Shown: positions 35,197 through 46,557 of the stretch, piece after piece | Layout: every line of letters starts with the position of its first letter | How positions within the stretch are numbered: the stretch's first letter is position 1 | DNA from: Rhabditophanes sp. KR3021 | Lineage: Eukaryota > Nematoda > Chromadorea > Rhabditida > Alloionematidae | Assembly: GCA_963281155.1 (NCBI GenBank) | Contig: CAUJLY010000001.1 | Coordinates: 4,464,001 to 4,528,000, forward strand | Length of the DNA: 64,000 bases | Direction of reading: 5' to 3' | Translations under genes and position numbers: made by a program | The notes under the pieces: model-generated | Told to the model about the DNA's origin: nothing | What the model saw: only the letters and a program-made list of their open reading frames with translations | The model's database searches: none

Positions 35197-38100
35197 TTAC
35201 CATTCAATCTTTAGATCTTTATACAGGTGACTTTGTCTGGAATGTTTCATGCCAGTGTTATGACAAACGTCGTCAATTGCCTTTAAAACTATATCTAATT
35301 GTTCCTTTGTATGAGCTGCAGACAAGCAAATTCTAGCTCTCGATCTTGTCATCGGAGTTGCAGGGAATGAAGCCACAACCACTCCGATATTTTTCTCCAA
35401 CATCTCTCTACTAAACAATGATGCATCTGTAAGAAAGTAAAACAAAATTGGAACAACTGGTGAATCGTCTGAGCCATAAATGAGGTATCCTTTTTGCTTC
35501 AAATGTCTTCTGAAATATTTCACATTTCTAGCAAGTCTACTAATTCTATCTTTCCCTTTAATTGTACAAAGATTAGATGTAACACATTTTTGATTTTAAA
35601 TATATATTGCTCTAAGGGATCCATTTGGAAAATGTTTTTACTTGATGTTTAAATTAGCTTCGTCATTACGCATTTATATCTCCCTCAATTTAAAAAGCAG
35701 AAGGTGATACGATCAAATGACAATGAATTTGCTGAATTGATTGAGGTGGAAGGTTGTGTAGAAGTAATCTACTTAAGACAGAAATTTTCTAGGGTCATGC
35801 TTTTGGCAATGGAGTATGCAATTAGCCGAAGTCACCCACAAATGACTCATTGCGGAACAAGTCCATCAATGGAGTTTGTCAAGCTACTCTATCCGGACAC
35901 TATAAAATTGTTAGAGGAACACCTTTATCAATGCCTGTTGGATGACCATGAAGCTTACCCAATGAAACCAACTCAAAATTCTAATAGTGAAAGCTGCATC
36001 AGAGCATTCAATCACTTCAGTAGGTTTTGACACCATTTGGAAAAACAAGAACGCTCAGAGTTAAGAAGTAAAATCGCCGAGACTTTTGACAAGGAAATTA
36101 ATCTGAATTATGTTAGATCGTGGCTCAAGTTTAAAAATGAGCTAGAAGATGGAAGTCTCACAATACTGTAAAGAGTGAACAAAGTGTCTATGTCTTGTTG
36201 GATATTCCTTCTCATATTGTCCTAACCAACATGCATATGAATTTAAAAAATAGTATCAAGTAATGTGCTGTCTACGTTTAATATTTTTCCATTTTTTAAT
36301 AAACGTTTGATCTCATTATCCATGATTGCTTTAAAAGTTACCTAAAATTAAAGTAAAATTAGATAAGGCCGCCAAGGAAAAACAAGACCATCATTTGTTC
36401 CATCTTTCCCCATAATTATACTCATTGAGGTATAAATTTGTTGGACAACTGGAGGAGACATGGGCGATGTATAATAAGAAGCAGGAGAATTGGCTCTGAT
36501 ATGATCAATCATTTTCTTAGATCCACCAATGTACCCGCCTGCAGCTCCAAATGATTTGGTAAAAGTTCCCATCATTATGTCTACGTCATTTACATCACAT
36601 CCAAAATACTCAACGATTCCCTTTCCGTGAGACCCAATTGCACCGATGGAATGAGCTTCGTCTAAATACAAATAACATTTATATTTTTTCTTCAAAGCTA
36701 TAATGCCAATTAAGTTGCAGATCGATCCTTCAATTAAAAATATGAATTAATGTGGTGTTAAATTTCAGGAACTGTATAGCAACAGTATATTTAAGACTTT
36801 TCGAAATGTGAACTTTAGTTTTAAGCTGTTTACGGTCATGCATTTAACTCATACTAATCAAACTTCTTGTTTTAATTTGCTTAAAGATCGCACTTATTCT
36901 TGAAATTTATTTTATCATAGAATCGAAAGAGAAAAGGATAAGAATCCAGACAAAAGAGGCCGACAGATTCGCCGACTCATGAAGAATAGTAGCTTAGAGG
37001 TTGGGGAGAAGAAGTTTACAAAAGCTGATGAGAGTAACTTGGCTATTACAAAATACACAAACTACGCAACAACAGGTAAGTTAAATTGGCAATACTTATA
37101 TTCTCTTTTCTTTAGAGCAACGGTTGCCAGGTGAAGGAGAACGGCCAGAGTCGGCAAAACCTGAACAAATCTATGTTTCCATCTTGAACAAACCAAAAGA
37201 TGTCCCAAAATGTAGTCTCCTGCCCAATCAATGTCTACGAGAACCTGAAAAGCGTTCTTTAACAGGTTTAAAAGAGACACTTTTTTAAATTGTCAAAGGA
37301 GGTTAAGAAAAACTGTCATGCTGTTAGGGAAGGTGAAATGTCAGTTGCTAATTCAGGTCAACTTGATTATTATGAGGATATTGAAGTAAGTTATTAATAT
37401 CTAGCTGTAGTTTAATTTTTTAGGCCGATAAAGCAGTGAGAATGCAGGCAGAACCTGCTAATGTTGATCTTCCAACTGTACTTTATCCAAGTGTCTTCAT
37501 TTTGAAAAACAAGGAAGATGGTATCCAAAAACAAAGAGTGCTGTCGCTGAGTTAATTTTAAAAGATTGATCCTTCAAAGTTTATTCTAAGCGTTAGCCAG
37601 ATTTTTCGTTGTTTTTAATAAATTCACTCACCCTCCATTGAATAAATGCCTGGAATTAAAGAAATGAATCATATTATATACTTAAGTAAAGGTTTACCTT
37701 CAACAATAATCACAATCTTGTTGTAAGGTTTATTTGTCTTTGGATTTCCCAATACAATTGCGTTTTGTAATATTTGCTCAAGAGAAGCCATATTATTATG
37801 AGCAAAAATTTTAATACTTGCGTGAGATAAGCGACAACCCAAGGCTAATGAGGCATGATTTAGTTTATCAGAAACAATTAACGTGTGTTCGTCAGCAAGG
37901 CAGGGAAGGTTCATGGAGTTTGTTGCAAAACCCATTGAGAAACAAAGAGAATCTTCGGTTCCAAGGTATTCAGCAACCTGCTTTTCGAGCTCATATTGAA
38001 TCTTTGATAAGCCACGATTTTGCACATTCGAGCAAGTTGTAATTCCATATTGGTCTAATGCAGCTACAGCCGCATCGGCACAAGGTCCTGAGTTTTGGGC

Positions 38101-38732
38101 GAATCCCAAATAATTGTAACTTCCAACATTGATAACTTCCGTTTTGGTTCCTGTCAATTGAAATGTCCAGCAATAATCATCGCTTTTTCGATCAAGTAGA
38201 TTAACTGTCGATCCCGGCGTAGAGCAAATTATTCTTTCGCAAACCGAAAAAGATAAATACTTTAATATTATCAAATATGTGCGAACTTACATCTCTAATT
38301 CTAAAATAACAATTTCTCATGTATACGGCCTCTAGTCCACTAAACAAAGGTGCGAAATGTTTTTGAGAATCCAATTCGGTTGCAGACTTATTTTTTTCAA
38401 ACCCATAATTTCTTAAAAATTCTCGGAAATATGCAAAGATGAAAACAATTAGCCATGAAAAACGTGCTTTAAGGTCAACAATCGTGGAAGTCTAAAAAAT
38501 AAATGAAACAGAAAATTTGGTTATATAAATCTACCTTTTCGAATTCATTTGGTGCTCTAACATTATCACATTTTCCTGTCATAATGGTTTGCTCCTTAAC
38601 GTCCTTGTTAATGACTTTTTTAGTATTTCCCTTGCAACAAGATTTAGTCAAGTTGTCGGTTTGGATAGATACTTTCGTGTGTAAAATGCTATCGATACCA
38701 GATGCAATAGAGCCAGATTTTAAAACATCCAT
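35197..38732 (-). CDS. sptl-2: Serine palmitoyltransferase long-chain-base subunit 2
   Basis: Six exons: 38732-38535, 38491-38291, 38244-37698, 37649-37632, 36727-36389, 35555-35197; 553 residues. It condenses serine and palmitoyl-CoA, the first step of sphingolipid synthesis, with the LCB1 subunit at the ER. A membrane helix (about 75-90, [12 protein letters not shown]) anchors it; [34 protein letters not shown] and the PLP lysine in GTFTKSFGA (Lys about 379) are all present. Exon 4 is an 18-nt microexon (IYSMEG). For exon 3, alignment ([15 protein letters not shown]) favours an acceptor ending CG; an AG 15 nt upstream would add five residues in frame. Introns 4 and 5 carry antisense coding remnants. 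Confidence 0.93.
35640..36388 (+). pseudogene. GIY-YIG-like nested gene remnant, copy B, antisense in serine palmitoyltransferase intron 5
   Basis: A plus-strand frame 35704-36030 has [31 protein letters not shown] and [14 protein letters not shown], matching copy A at [24 protein letters not shown] and [13 protein letters not shown]. After a TGA the same frame continues [20 protein letters not shown], matching [18 protein letters not shown] in copy A. DNA similarity begins near 35660 (TTCGTC...CATTTATATC...) and resumes to 36388, the last base of the host intron on its donor side. It lacks the GIY and YIG half present in A, so it is an internally deleted, stop-containing copy. Confidence 0.7.
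36900..37555 (+). pseudogene. Antisense three-exon coding fragment in serine palmitoyltransferase intron 4
   Basis: Plus-strand exons with clean GT-AG introns: about 36915-37075 (basic: [15 protein letters not shown]), intron 37076-37115, 37116-37385 (with one frame change near 37285; [16 protein letters not shown] and LDYYEDIE), intron 37386-37423, then 37424-37555 ([17 protein letters not shown]) to a TAA. The kept splice sites show that it arrived as DNA, not as a retrocopy. The protein is not recognised and similarity to copies A-D is not evident to me; it may be their N-terminal part. Confidence 0.5.
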
Positions 38733-40256
38733 TTTGTTCTCTTATAATGAAAGAAACAATAATTGTATAAGACAAACCTTGACTATTCTTAAATTCGAAT
38801 TTAAGACAACACGTGTACGAAGAAACAATCATTTTATTTATTGTATAAAGGGTGCATTTCTGTCAGGGATAAATTTAAAGGTTAATTATTAAAATGACGC
38901 AATGTTAATCTTTATGCATATTTTTAATTATACACCTTACAAATAGCAGATGGTATAGTGCACTATTTTGATTAAACGGAAGTGTGTTTAGTTGAACAGA
39001 AGTATGGGGCATATTTATATCATACTAGTGTATAAACCCTATTTATATTTATAAAATAAGCATCCAACTAATTATGCTTTAATTCATGTCTAGTACAAAG
39101 TCTACTTAGAAATGCATGATTCCATTTTTTTTATTCTTTAAATAGATAAACAATAAGATGAATACTTAATGTAAAGATAGATCGTATCACTTAATTAATA
39201 TTAACAGACTAGGAAACCTTAAAATAGATAATTTAACACTCTCTTAATATAAATTTAAAGTCGTCCAATGAAATTATATTAATAAAGGTTTTGTAAAAGA
39301 CAGTTTAACCTAAGTATACCTTAAACATCAATTTTTAATCATAGACTGCATAAATTTATAAAAATTAACCTTAACTATAAAACACGTATATGTCAAATAT
39401 TAAGTAATTATGATATAACCAGATTGTTTGACAAATATTAAGGTGCATATTTAAAAAATCAAGCGAAATGATTGTGATAAAAGATTATCAACGATCAATG
39501 TAAGATTAAGTGATTCAAATTTTGCGAGAATAAATTTTTGTAACAATTAAATATATTATGAATGAGTCATATTGGAAAGCATTGCCTCTTAGATGTTATC
39601 ATGGTTAGTCATTTTTCGGTTTTTATAAACAGTCTCATTTATACATTCTTAAAGTAATAGAAGAGTATTTTAATAAATTAAGAAGAGCGTTATAAATATT
39701 CGTATAAGGTCGAAACGGGCTTTATATAATTTATTAACATAAATTCTTGTGACAATCTAATCATACAATCAAAATATAGTCGAATTTTATCAATTTATGA
39801 TTATTAATCACAAGCAGACATTTTAAATAAGAATAATAAATAAATGGTCTATATAAATAAATGATTGTGTGATGTATATTACACATTTAGACATTGATAC
39901 TTCTATCAATTTATAGACTTTCGATCCAATTTTTGCAGCAATATGTTAGTTTAATCCCCCAATTAGGTACACTCACTTTTAGGGGCATTCCTGCATAAAA
40001 GACAAAGATTTTTTACTTTTTGATTGGCTTAGGTGTTAATTACCTTTTATCAAAAGTCCTTTTTTAGGGGCAAAAAGCATGGTACCCGGGGTGTCTCTAA
40101 TAGAGGGATTGAACTGTATTTAAAAAATTTATTCCAATTAATTGTAAAAATATTTTATGCTGTTATTGGAAATCTATTAATGAAAACCCAATTTAACTCA
40201 TTTATTCAAAATACGATGTTGCTATATTTATATCTCGAAATATGTGCTTCAGAGAT
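38733..40256. other. Intergenic, no gene seen
   Basis: Upstream of serine palmitoyltransferase. AT-rich with no supported frame; a 77-codon plus frame at 40033 is unsupported. Confidence 0.55.
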
Positions 40257-41570
40257 TTATTTTTGAGCTAAAATAGCTTCAGCAACGTTTTTATCGCTGA
40301 TGTCGGGAATTCCATGAAGAACATTTTCACTGGCTTCTTTAAAACTAGTCTTTCCCATTGCTTCCATTTGAGCCCAAGCCAAAAGCATGGACTGATAAAA
40401 GTTTTGCTCATCAACTGAATGAATGGGAAATGTCTGTATTTCATAGGCTAGCAGTTTCTTTGGCCAATTTGGCTCATGTGTACTTGGTCTTGCAATTGAT
40501 ATTCCGTCAACGTGATAGTCTTTAACCAGAGAAACCATTTTTTCGGCAGTACGGATTCCTCCCCCTACAATTAATTTGGTCTCAGTTAAAGCGGCTCTTA
40601 CATCACTGGCAAATTTAAAATAGAAATCATTGTGATCAACGTCTAGTTTTTTGTCGACTGACCATTTTTCGTAAAATCCACCTGCTAAAGCGATGTAATC
40701 AAATCCCATGTTTTGTAATTCTTTAACAAAAGATACTGCTTCTTCGGTTGAGTTGCATTCATTTAAAAAGTCCATATGAGAAATTTTGATTCCAATAATA
40801 AATTTTCCCGGAATTAGTTTTCGAATATTATCATGAATTTCTCTGATAATTCTGCTTCTCTTCGTAATATCACCTCCATAATCATCGGTTCTAGTGTTGA
40901 CACGGCCGCTTACAAATGATGCTAATAAGAATTGAAAAGCACATTGAAGTTCAACTCCATTGTATCCACAATCATGTAAAAATTTCGCAGAATAAGAATA
41001 TTTGTCAACAACCATTTCTTTGATTTGCTCCTTACTCAATTCGATTGGCTCACCAAATTTAGCGACTGGGTTGTACTTATCAACATGGATGTTGGATGTC
41101 GAGGAAAATGGATTCTCATTATACTCAAAGGCTGTTTTTTTGCCACAATGATTCAATTGACCAATTAATAAGGCTCCGTCTGAGGTTGCAACATGTGCTA
41201 ACTTTTTAAATGCTTCTCTCCTCTTCTCATTGTCATATTTCTTTTCCAAGATGATGTTACCTGGAAATTCCAAATGCTTTTCATCAACAATCATGTTTCC
41301 CGTTACAATAATTCCGTACTTGCTATGTCCATACTTATCAAATAGGTTTATCAATTTTTCTGAAGGAGCTCCATGTGTGGTATAATCTGACGTATCAAAA
41401 GGTGCCATTTTTTCTGACATCGCACCCTTAAACAAAAATGTAAATATCATAATATCCCATTTACTAACCTTCATTAATCTGTTATTTGCAACATATCCAC
41501 ATCTGAATTCTAAAGATTCAGCCAAAACTTCAATGGGAGTAAATGTAGTAGTTGGTAGTCTTTTAAACAT
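40257..41570 (-). CDS. Old Yellow Enzyme-type NADH:flavin oxidoreductase, altered active site
   Basis: A 437-codon open frame; a 42-nt GTTAGT...TTTAAG intron at codons 35-48 is in frame and stop-free, so the spliced product is 423 residues (RLMK joined to GAMSEKMAP). FMN-dependent TIM barrel: MIVDEKHLEFPGN, IGQLNHCGKK, VNTRTDDYGGDITKRSRI, LIVGGGIRTAEK and DGISIARP are typical. The substrate-binding block, HGAHGYLL in OYE relatives, reads QCAFQFLL: the two His (His/Asn pair) and the Tyr proton donor are all replaced. FMN binding should survive, but standard ene-reductase chemistry may not. Nematode genomes carry several such proteins of unknown substrate. Confidence 0.85.
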   Translation of the reverse strand: MFKRLPTTTFTPIEVLAESLEFRCGYVANNRLMKVSKWDIMIFTFLFKGAMSEKMAPFDTSDYTTHGAPSEKLINLFDKYGHSKYGIIVTGNMIVDEKHLEFPGNIILEKKYDNEKRREAFKKLAHVATSDGALLIGQLNHCGKKTAFEYNENPFSSTSNIHVDKYNPVAKFGEPIELSKEQIKEMVVDKYSYSAKFLHDCGYNGVELQCAFQFLLASFVSGRVNTRTDDYGGDITKRSRIIREIHDNIRKLIPGKFIIGIKISHMDFLNECNSTEEAVSFVKELQNMGFDYIALAGGFYEKWSVDKKLDVDHNDFYFKFASDVRAALTETKLIVGGGIRTAEKMVSLVKDYHVDGISIARPSTHEPNWPKKLLAYEIQTFPIHSVDEQNFYQSMLLAWAQMEAMGKTSFKEASENVLHGIPDISDKNVAEAILAQK

Positions 41571-41956
41571 TCTAAACTAAGGAATAGTAGTTATCTAAAA
41601 GATATTTATTAATATATTGTGAGTAACGTATTCACACCAAATAATTGTGAATACTACAAAATATTCCTTCTATTTATATGAGATCAATGTAATGTTTGTC
41701 ACAAATTTTACATAGCCTTAAAATACAAATATAAGTTAAATTTGTATTAAAGCGTATGCTGCAGAATCAAGTAAATAAAAAAGACTACCCATCGATTCAA
41801 ACAATATATTTCCTTTGATTTCAGAAATTGGAGTAAACAACGTAAATATATGTCTGTCTGTGGCGTGTAGCATTCGTTTGAAAAATATGTAATCGTTTTG
41901 TGTTTAAAATGTTATATTTATTATATAAATAAACTACATAAAAACAAATTTTAAGT
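41571..41956. other. Intergenic, no gene seen
   Basis: Upstream of the OYE gene; AT-rich, no frame. Confidence 0.5.
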
Positions 41957-42177
41957 CTACTCACAGTGCAATGGAACAAACTTCTTATCGCCTGTTTTAT
42001 GTATCAATTTTGTTATGCAAAAAAGGTTGAAAAACACTTTCATAAAAATAAAAGTGAACTTACCATTGCGATGCATTAAGCTAAAATGCAACTTAGCAGA
42101 CCAACATCCTTTGACTTCTAGTACATGTTTCGTTCTTGTACCAAGTTTGGGCAATGATTAAAACTTCAAACCTGAAT
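41957..42177 (-). pseudogene. Short coding fragment with a clean intron
   Basis: On the minus strand, a block (KGCWSAKLHFSLMHRNG) ends at a GTAAGT donor; a 96-nt in-frame intron ending AAACAG leads to DKKFVPLHCE and a TAG at 41957. Upstream, an ATTCAG acceptor gives another frame (FEVLIIAQTWYKNETC). The frames do not join, so this may be the 3' end of a decayed gene or an unrecognised small gene. Low support. Confidence 0.25.
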
Positions 42178-43244
42178 GATCTGCTCGGGGAGACAGCTAA
42201 TAGTGTGGAATCAGGAAAGGTAAAAAATGTTAATTTTTTTGTAGTGAACTTAAAATTGTTTCATATAATTAGAATACTCATATAGGTGTTAAAACTTGAA
42301 TACACTCTATGAAGCTGCTCTAGGTAGGCGAACATTGCCCATAAGAATAATATTCAATAAAATGATCCAATCTTTTTAAATATCTTTTGCTTGCAATATT
42401 AACACCTTCTTTAAAAAATAATGGCTTCATGAATAAATTGTAGTGCACTAACAATCTGGAAACTCCCCTGATTAGTAATACTAGATTGAATTATGTTAAT
42501 TTCATAAAATTTGTTAAAATAAAGTTCTTCCTAGAAAAAACTCTTGATAAATGGAAAGATCTTCATGCGAAGCGAGAGGTCAAACACTCATTTGGGTAGA
42601 AATAAGTCACCGACAGGACAAAAATGGAAGAAAAAAAGTTTCCATAACATCTCTCCGCGCCTGGTGAACAGATATAAACATGTCATGTGCCAATTTACGT
42701 TAATAATTTAGATATTGTGGCTAAGACAGAGCATGTATGTTTAGCAACATAATGACACTTATAAATCTGGCTTTCGATATGATAATTAATTATATTCAAG
42801 TTACTCTTAGATCAGATCTTGTAAACATATTTACTAAGAAAATGACCAATATATAATTAGCATATTGTGATAGGCATTGCTTGTTCCGAGACCTTATAAG
42901 TTCGTAAAAGTTTATAGTTAAACCACTACTTATTCAACAACTATACATTTATACATTTTGTAATAATAAATCAATCGTCTTATTCTGATCTCACACTAAT
43001 TGCTTGGAAGATATATAATTGCTGGAGTATTAGATGAGTTTATGACGAAATAAATTTTTATTTAATTTCAATACAGTTACGATAAAATCATTTTAATCTA
43101 GAAAAGACAATTATTATTAAAGTAACAGTTATTGTAAATTGAAATTTAATTTTTGTTAAAAAGTTGATGCATTTTGTAGTAACATATATTTTACTTTATT
43201 GTTCCAACTACAGAACAACTCAGAAAAATAGACAAAGAAATCAA
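42178..43244. other. Intergenic, no gene seen
   Basis: AT-rich spacer downstream of the thaumatin-like gene; no supported frame or RNA. Confidence 0.5.
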
Positions 43245-44098
43245 TCACTGGTTTGGCCCACAGAAAGTAACTTGATAGTCAGCACTTGTGTTTGGTAGCT
43301 TACCGTTGCATTCAAACGTATTTTGGGAAGGGGAATTGACGTTATTAATATAATTAATATAATCTGGGCACTTGTTAGCATAAAAGTCAACTACATCACC
43401 ATGAAGAGTTTTATGATCATTATCTTCAACGCTTGACCTATACTGAGTATCTAATGTTCCCATTGCATCGCAACCCTTCTTCATGTACCTTTTTTTTAAG
43501 CAGGTTGTATAACACCCTATAGTCTAAAACATACATAACTTAGACAAAAACAATTCGTTAAACTAACGTGTCCATTACTGTTAAAGTGTTTCATTTCTTG
43601 AGGACATGTAAGTAAAATGTTGCCCAAGCACATTTTAGTCTCTTTGCAAAAATGGTCTTTCTCATTCAAAGTATTGTAAGTCTTTGTAATAGGTTTGATT
43701 GATATGTCTCTATTAAATCCATTTTTAATGTGAACGCCGTATTTATCTGGAGAATAAGATGCCTGTTTAGAAGCTAAATGAATCTTCGCCGTTGTAAATG
43801 GTCGCACAACTTGTGACATATCAGAAAATGTGCAATTATCGTGTTGACCACAAAAACCAGTTTCACAAGTTTCAAGAGACGACTGACATCCAGTTCGAGC
43901 AAAAATACTACCTTCCCAATTAGAGCTAACGTCAACAACTTTCGTGTCGTCACCCTCAAGTTCAAATCCACTAAATTCACTTAAACCGTGATCAAAAATA
44001 ACTACATGCAAGGCATGATTACATTCATTGACAATGTGGATTTTAGTAGATTCCAATTGCTGGAAAGCTAATAGAAAAATGCAAAATAACAATTTCAT
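43245..44098 (-). CDS. Secreted thaumatin-like protein
   Basis: Exons 44098-43568 and 43523-43245, phase 0, 269 residues. A signal peptide (about 1-17) is followed by IHIVNECNHALHVVIFD, the usual thaumatin N-terminal strand. There are many cysteines (ARTGCQ, GFCGQHDNC, HFCKETKMC, TCPQ, GCYTTC, KKGCD, NKCPDY) and the C-terminal VTFCGPNQ corresponds to the IxFCP end of the fold. Thaumatin-like proteins occur in nematodes and some insects and are often induced by infection; a role in secreted defence is inferred. Slightly longer than the usual 200-230 residues. Confidence 0.82.
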
Positions 44099-45027
44099 TT
44101 AGTTAATGATGAAGCATTTATTTTTTATTCTCTTTATATACAAAATTAGTCAAAAGAAAACATTCCGTTTAACAAAATTAATCATTATTACTCATTTGAG
44201 TATAGTAAAAATCGTCATTTGATTTATATATCTCTCATCGTGTTTATTCTTTTCTAACATAACTTAATGATATCTAAAGGGAATGATTTAAATCATTTGT
44301 ATTTTCTTAGTTTTACATAACAATTCAAAAATTGGCTTATGGTTTGATTGATGTGCCGAATAAGAATCAACGAGGAAACATTTTAACTTAGTGTTGCATA
44401 ACCATTTATTCTGTTGTTTAAACATTATAATCGAAGTTAGATTTGTAAATTCAATGGCAAATAAATATACGTAAATGAGTATGTTCCAGAACATCAAGAT
44501 ATTTCAATTTATTTGAAAATTGAAAGTTTGAATCACACCATGTTTATATTTTCACATAATTATTTACATCGTTAGTAAAAAGTTTTTCATAACAAAAATT
44601 GTTAAATATTTTTAATAGTAAATGCTTGACGCCGTAAATCCAGCAAAAAATATCTTTCGAATTAAATTGCACATTTGAATTTAAACTACTTATTGCTTAC
44701 TATTAGCGGTAATCGTTAAACAAGGGTTGTTACTTTTTCTTATCTAATATTATTGCAATAAAAATTTAAGCATACCACTTTAAATAGGCATAAGAAATAT
44801 TTTTAATTAAGTAAAAGTCTAATCATTCAAAAGAGGTATAATTGTATATTTCATTATGTATCGAGCGAGATCTTTGACGTTGTACAAATTACAAATATTT
44901 TGAAACATTCTTGTTCTATGACATTGCTCTCTATATGACATACAATTTTTGTTTAGCTTTTTTAATAAACAGTCTCGGGAAATCAATTTTGATACCATAA
45001 CACTTTATTTAATATTAATTATAGAAA
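44099..45027. other. Intergenic, divergent promoter region
   Basis: Separates the start codons of the thaumatin-like gene (minus) and the CHK kinase (plus). AT-rich; no coding frame supported. Confidence 0.5.
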
Positions 45028-46512
45028 ATGGCATTAAGCATGAATGATACCATGAAGATGATTCTGGAAAAAAGTAAATGTACTGTTGATTGGATTTTAT
45101 ATACATGGGATTCCAAATCGAATCTAACTCAAAATGACGTTTCATCTGTAAGTCACCTATAATTGCTATTTCGTAATATGTTATATAGATTGAAGCAACC
45201 ACACTTGGACGTGAAAATTATTTTATCGCACAAGTTTACAAAATAATAATCATTTTTATTAATGATAAATTGCCAACACTTACCTTAGCTTTGAAGGTGG
45301 CAGGAATAAAAGAAGAAGAAAAGGGAGATTGCTCGGCGTTGTATTCAGAAGAAACTAAGGTATGTATATTCTTTAAATAAGCCATATTTTTGTGAGACCC
45401 TAAAATTTATTCATATAATAAGTTTATTGTGTCATTAAATATAAACCATGAGATAACCATTTTAGCTTTAACGTCTGACATTTTTAACTTAAAATTAATC
45501 TGCTTAAACGATAGGCCATATTTCATAACCGAGAAATTGATATGTATGAAAAGTTCATAAGTGACATGCCGGAACTCTCAACTGCTACATATTATGGGGG
45601 CAAATATTGGTGCCCAAATCAACAAGTTGGTTTAATCTTGTTAAAATACATGGATGCTTCCCCAGTTCCAGTTATTAAAGGGTTAAATATTAATCAAATA
45701 AAGAATGCTTTAGATCAATTGCAAATAATGCAGGCATATTTTCTTTGCAATACTAAAGATGTTGTAAGAGACAATTTTCGTCCAATGCTTTCATTAAAGG
45801 AATTTATTCCAGAAGAAGATTACTTTGATATTGGATGGGAAAATGTCAAGAAATATTTGGGCAATGATTCATGGAAGGATATTGATGAAGATGTTAAAGG
45901 AATGAGGGATCATATCCACGAAATTGTCAAATATAACTTGACGTGGTTGCCACATGATGATGACACTAATGTAACCTTTTTTGTGCATGGCGATTACACC
46001 ATGAGCAACATGTGTTTCAAAAAAGCTAAAGATGGAAGTTATTGTGAGGAGGTTGATTTTGTTTATGATTTTCAGATGATTTCGAAAGGTGATTTGGCAT
46101 ACGATGTCAGCAGGCTTATTTCTCATAGCACATTTCCTGCAGTAAGAAAGGAAGTTGAAGAAGTATTATTGCCTCAATATTTTACAGATTTAAAGTTAAA
46201 ATGTTTACTAGAAGGTAAAATAGTAGGTAAGTAAATGGATTTGTTATAAATACATGCAATAATATTTAATTTGTTACAAATATAATAATTGTGTTTAATC
46301 TATTTGCAGGTATACCTTACAAAACTTTTAAAAAACATTATGATTGCTGGTTTGTTGATCAAGCTTTTCAACTGTGCTTTGTCAAAGGTTACAACATAAA
46401 AAAACGCAATGAAGATGAAAGGTCTAAAATAGCTGATCAAATTTGTTCTGCATTAAGAGATGCCGTTAAAACAATTAAATCGATTGACATTAAATGGTTG
46501 CAACCAAAGTGA
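45028..46512 (+). CDS. CHK kinase-like (choline/ethanolamine-kinase-fold) protein
   Basis: Exons 45028-45147, 45189-45359, 45515-46226, 46310-46512; 401 residues. An N-lobe with TLGRENYFIAQVYK and LALKV (candidate ATP-binding Lys), a hinge with LLKYMDASPVP, and the catalytic HGDYTMSNM (Brenner-type HGDxxxxN) with VYDFQMISKGDLAYDVSRLI, the metal-binding DFQ-type loop. It resembles the nematode DUF1679/CHK families, relatives of choline and aminoglycoside kinases; insect members phosphorylate ecdysteroids. The substrate is unknown. Catalytic Asp and Asn are conserved, so it may be active. Confidence 0.8.
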
Positions 46513-46557
46513 TTAATATTTTATTCAGTTAAACCATGTTCTCTTATGTTAAATAAA

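Noticed and set aside
38503..38892. 129-codon plus frame over the first exon of serine palmitoyltransferase
   Set aside because: Antisense to a real exon and intron; no independent coding signal.
44288..44497. 69-codon minus frame
   Set aside because: No motif or splice support, lies in a divergent promoter region.
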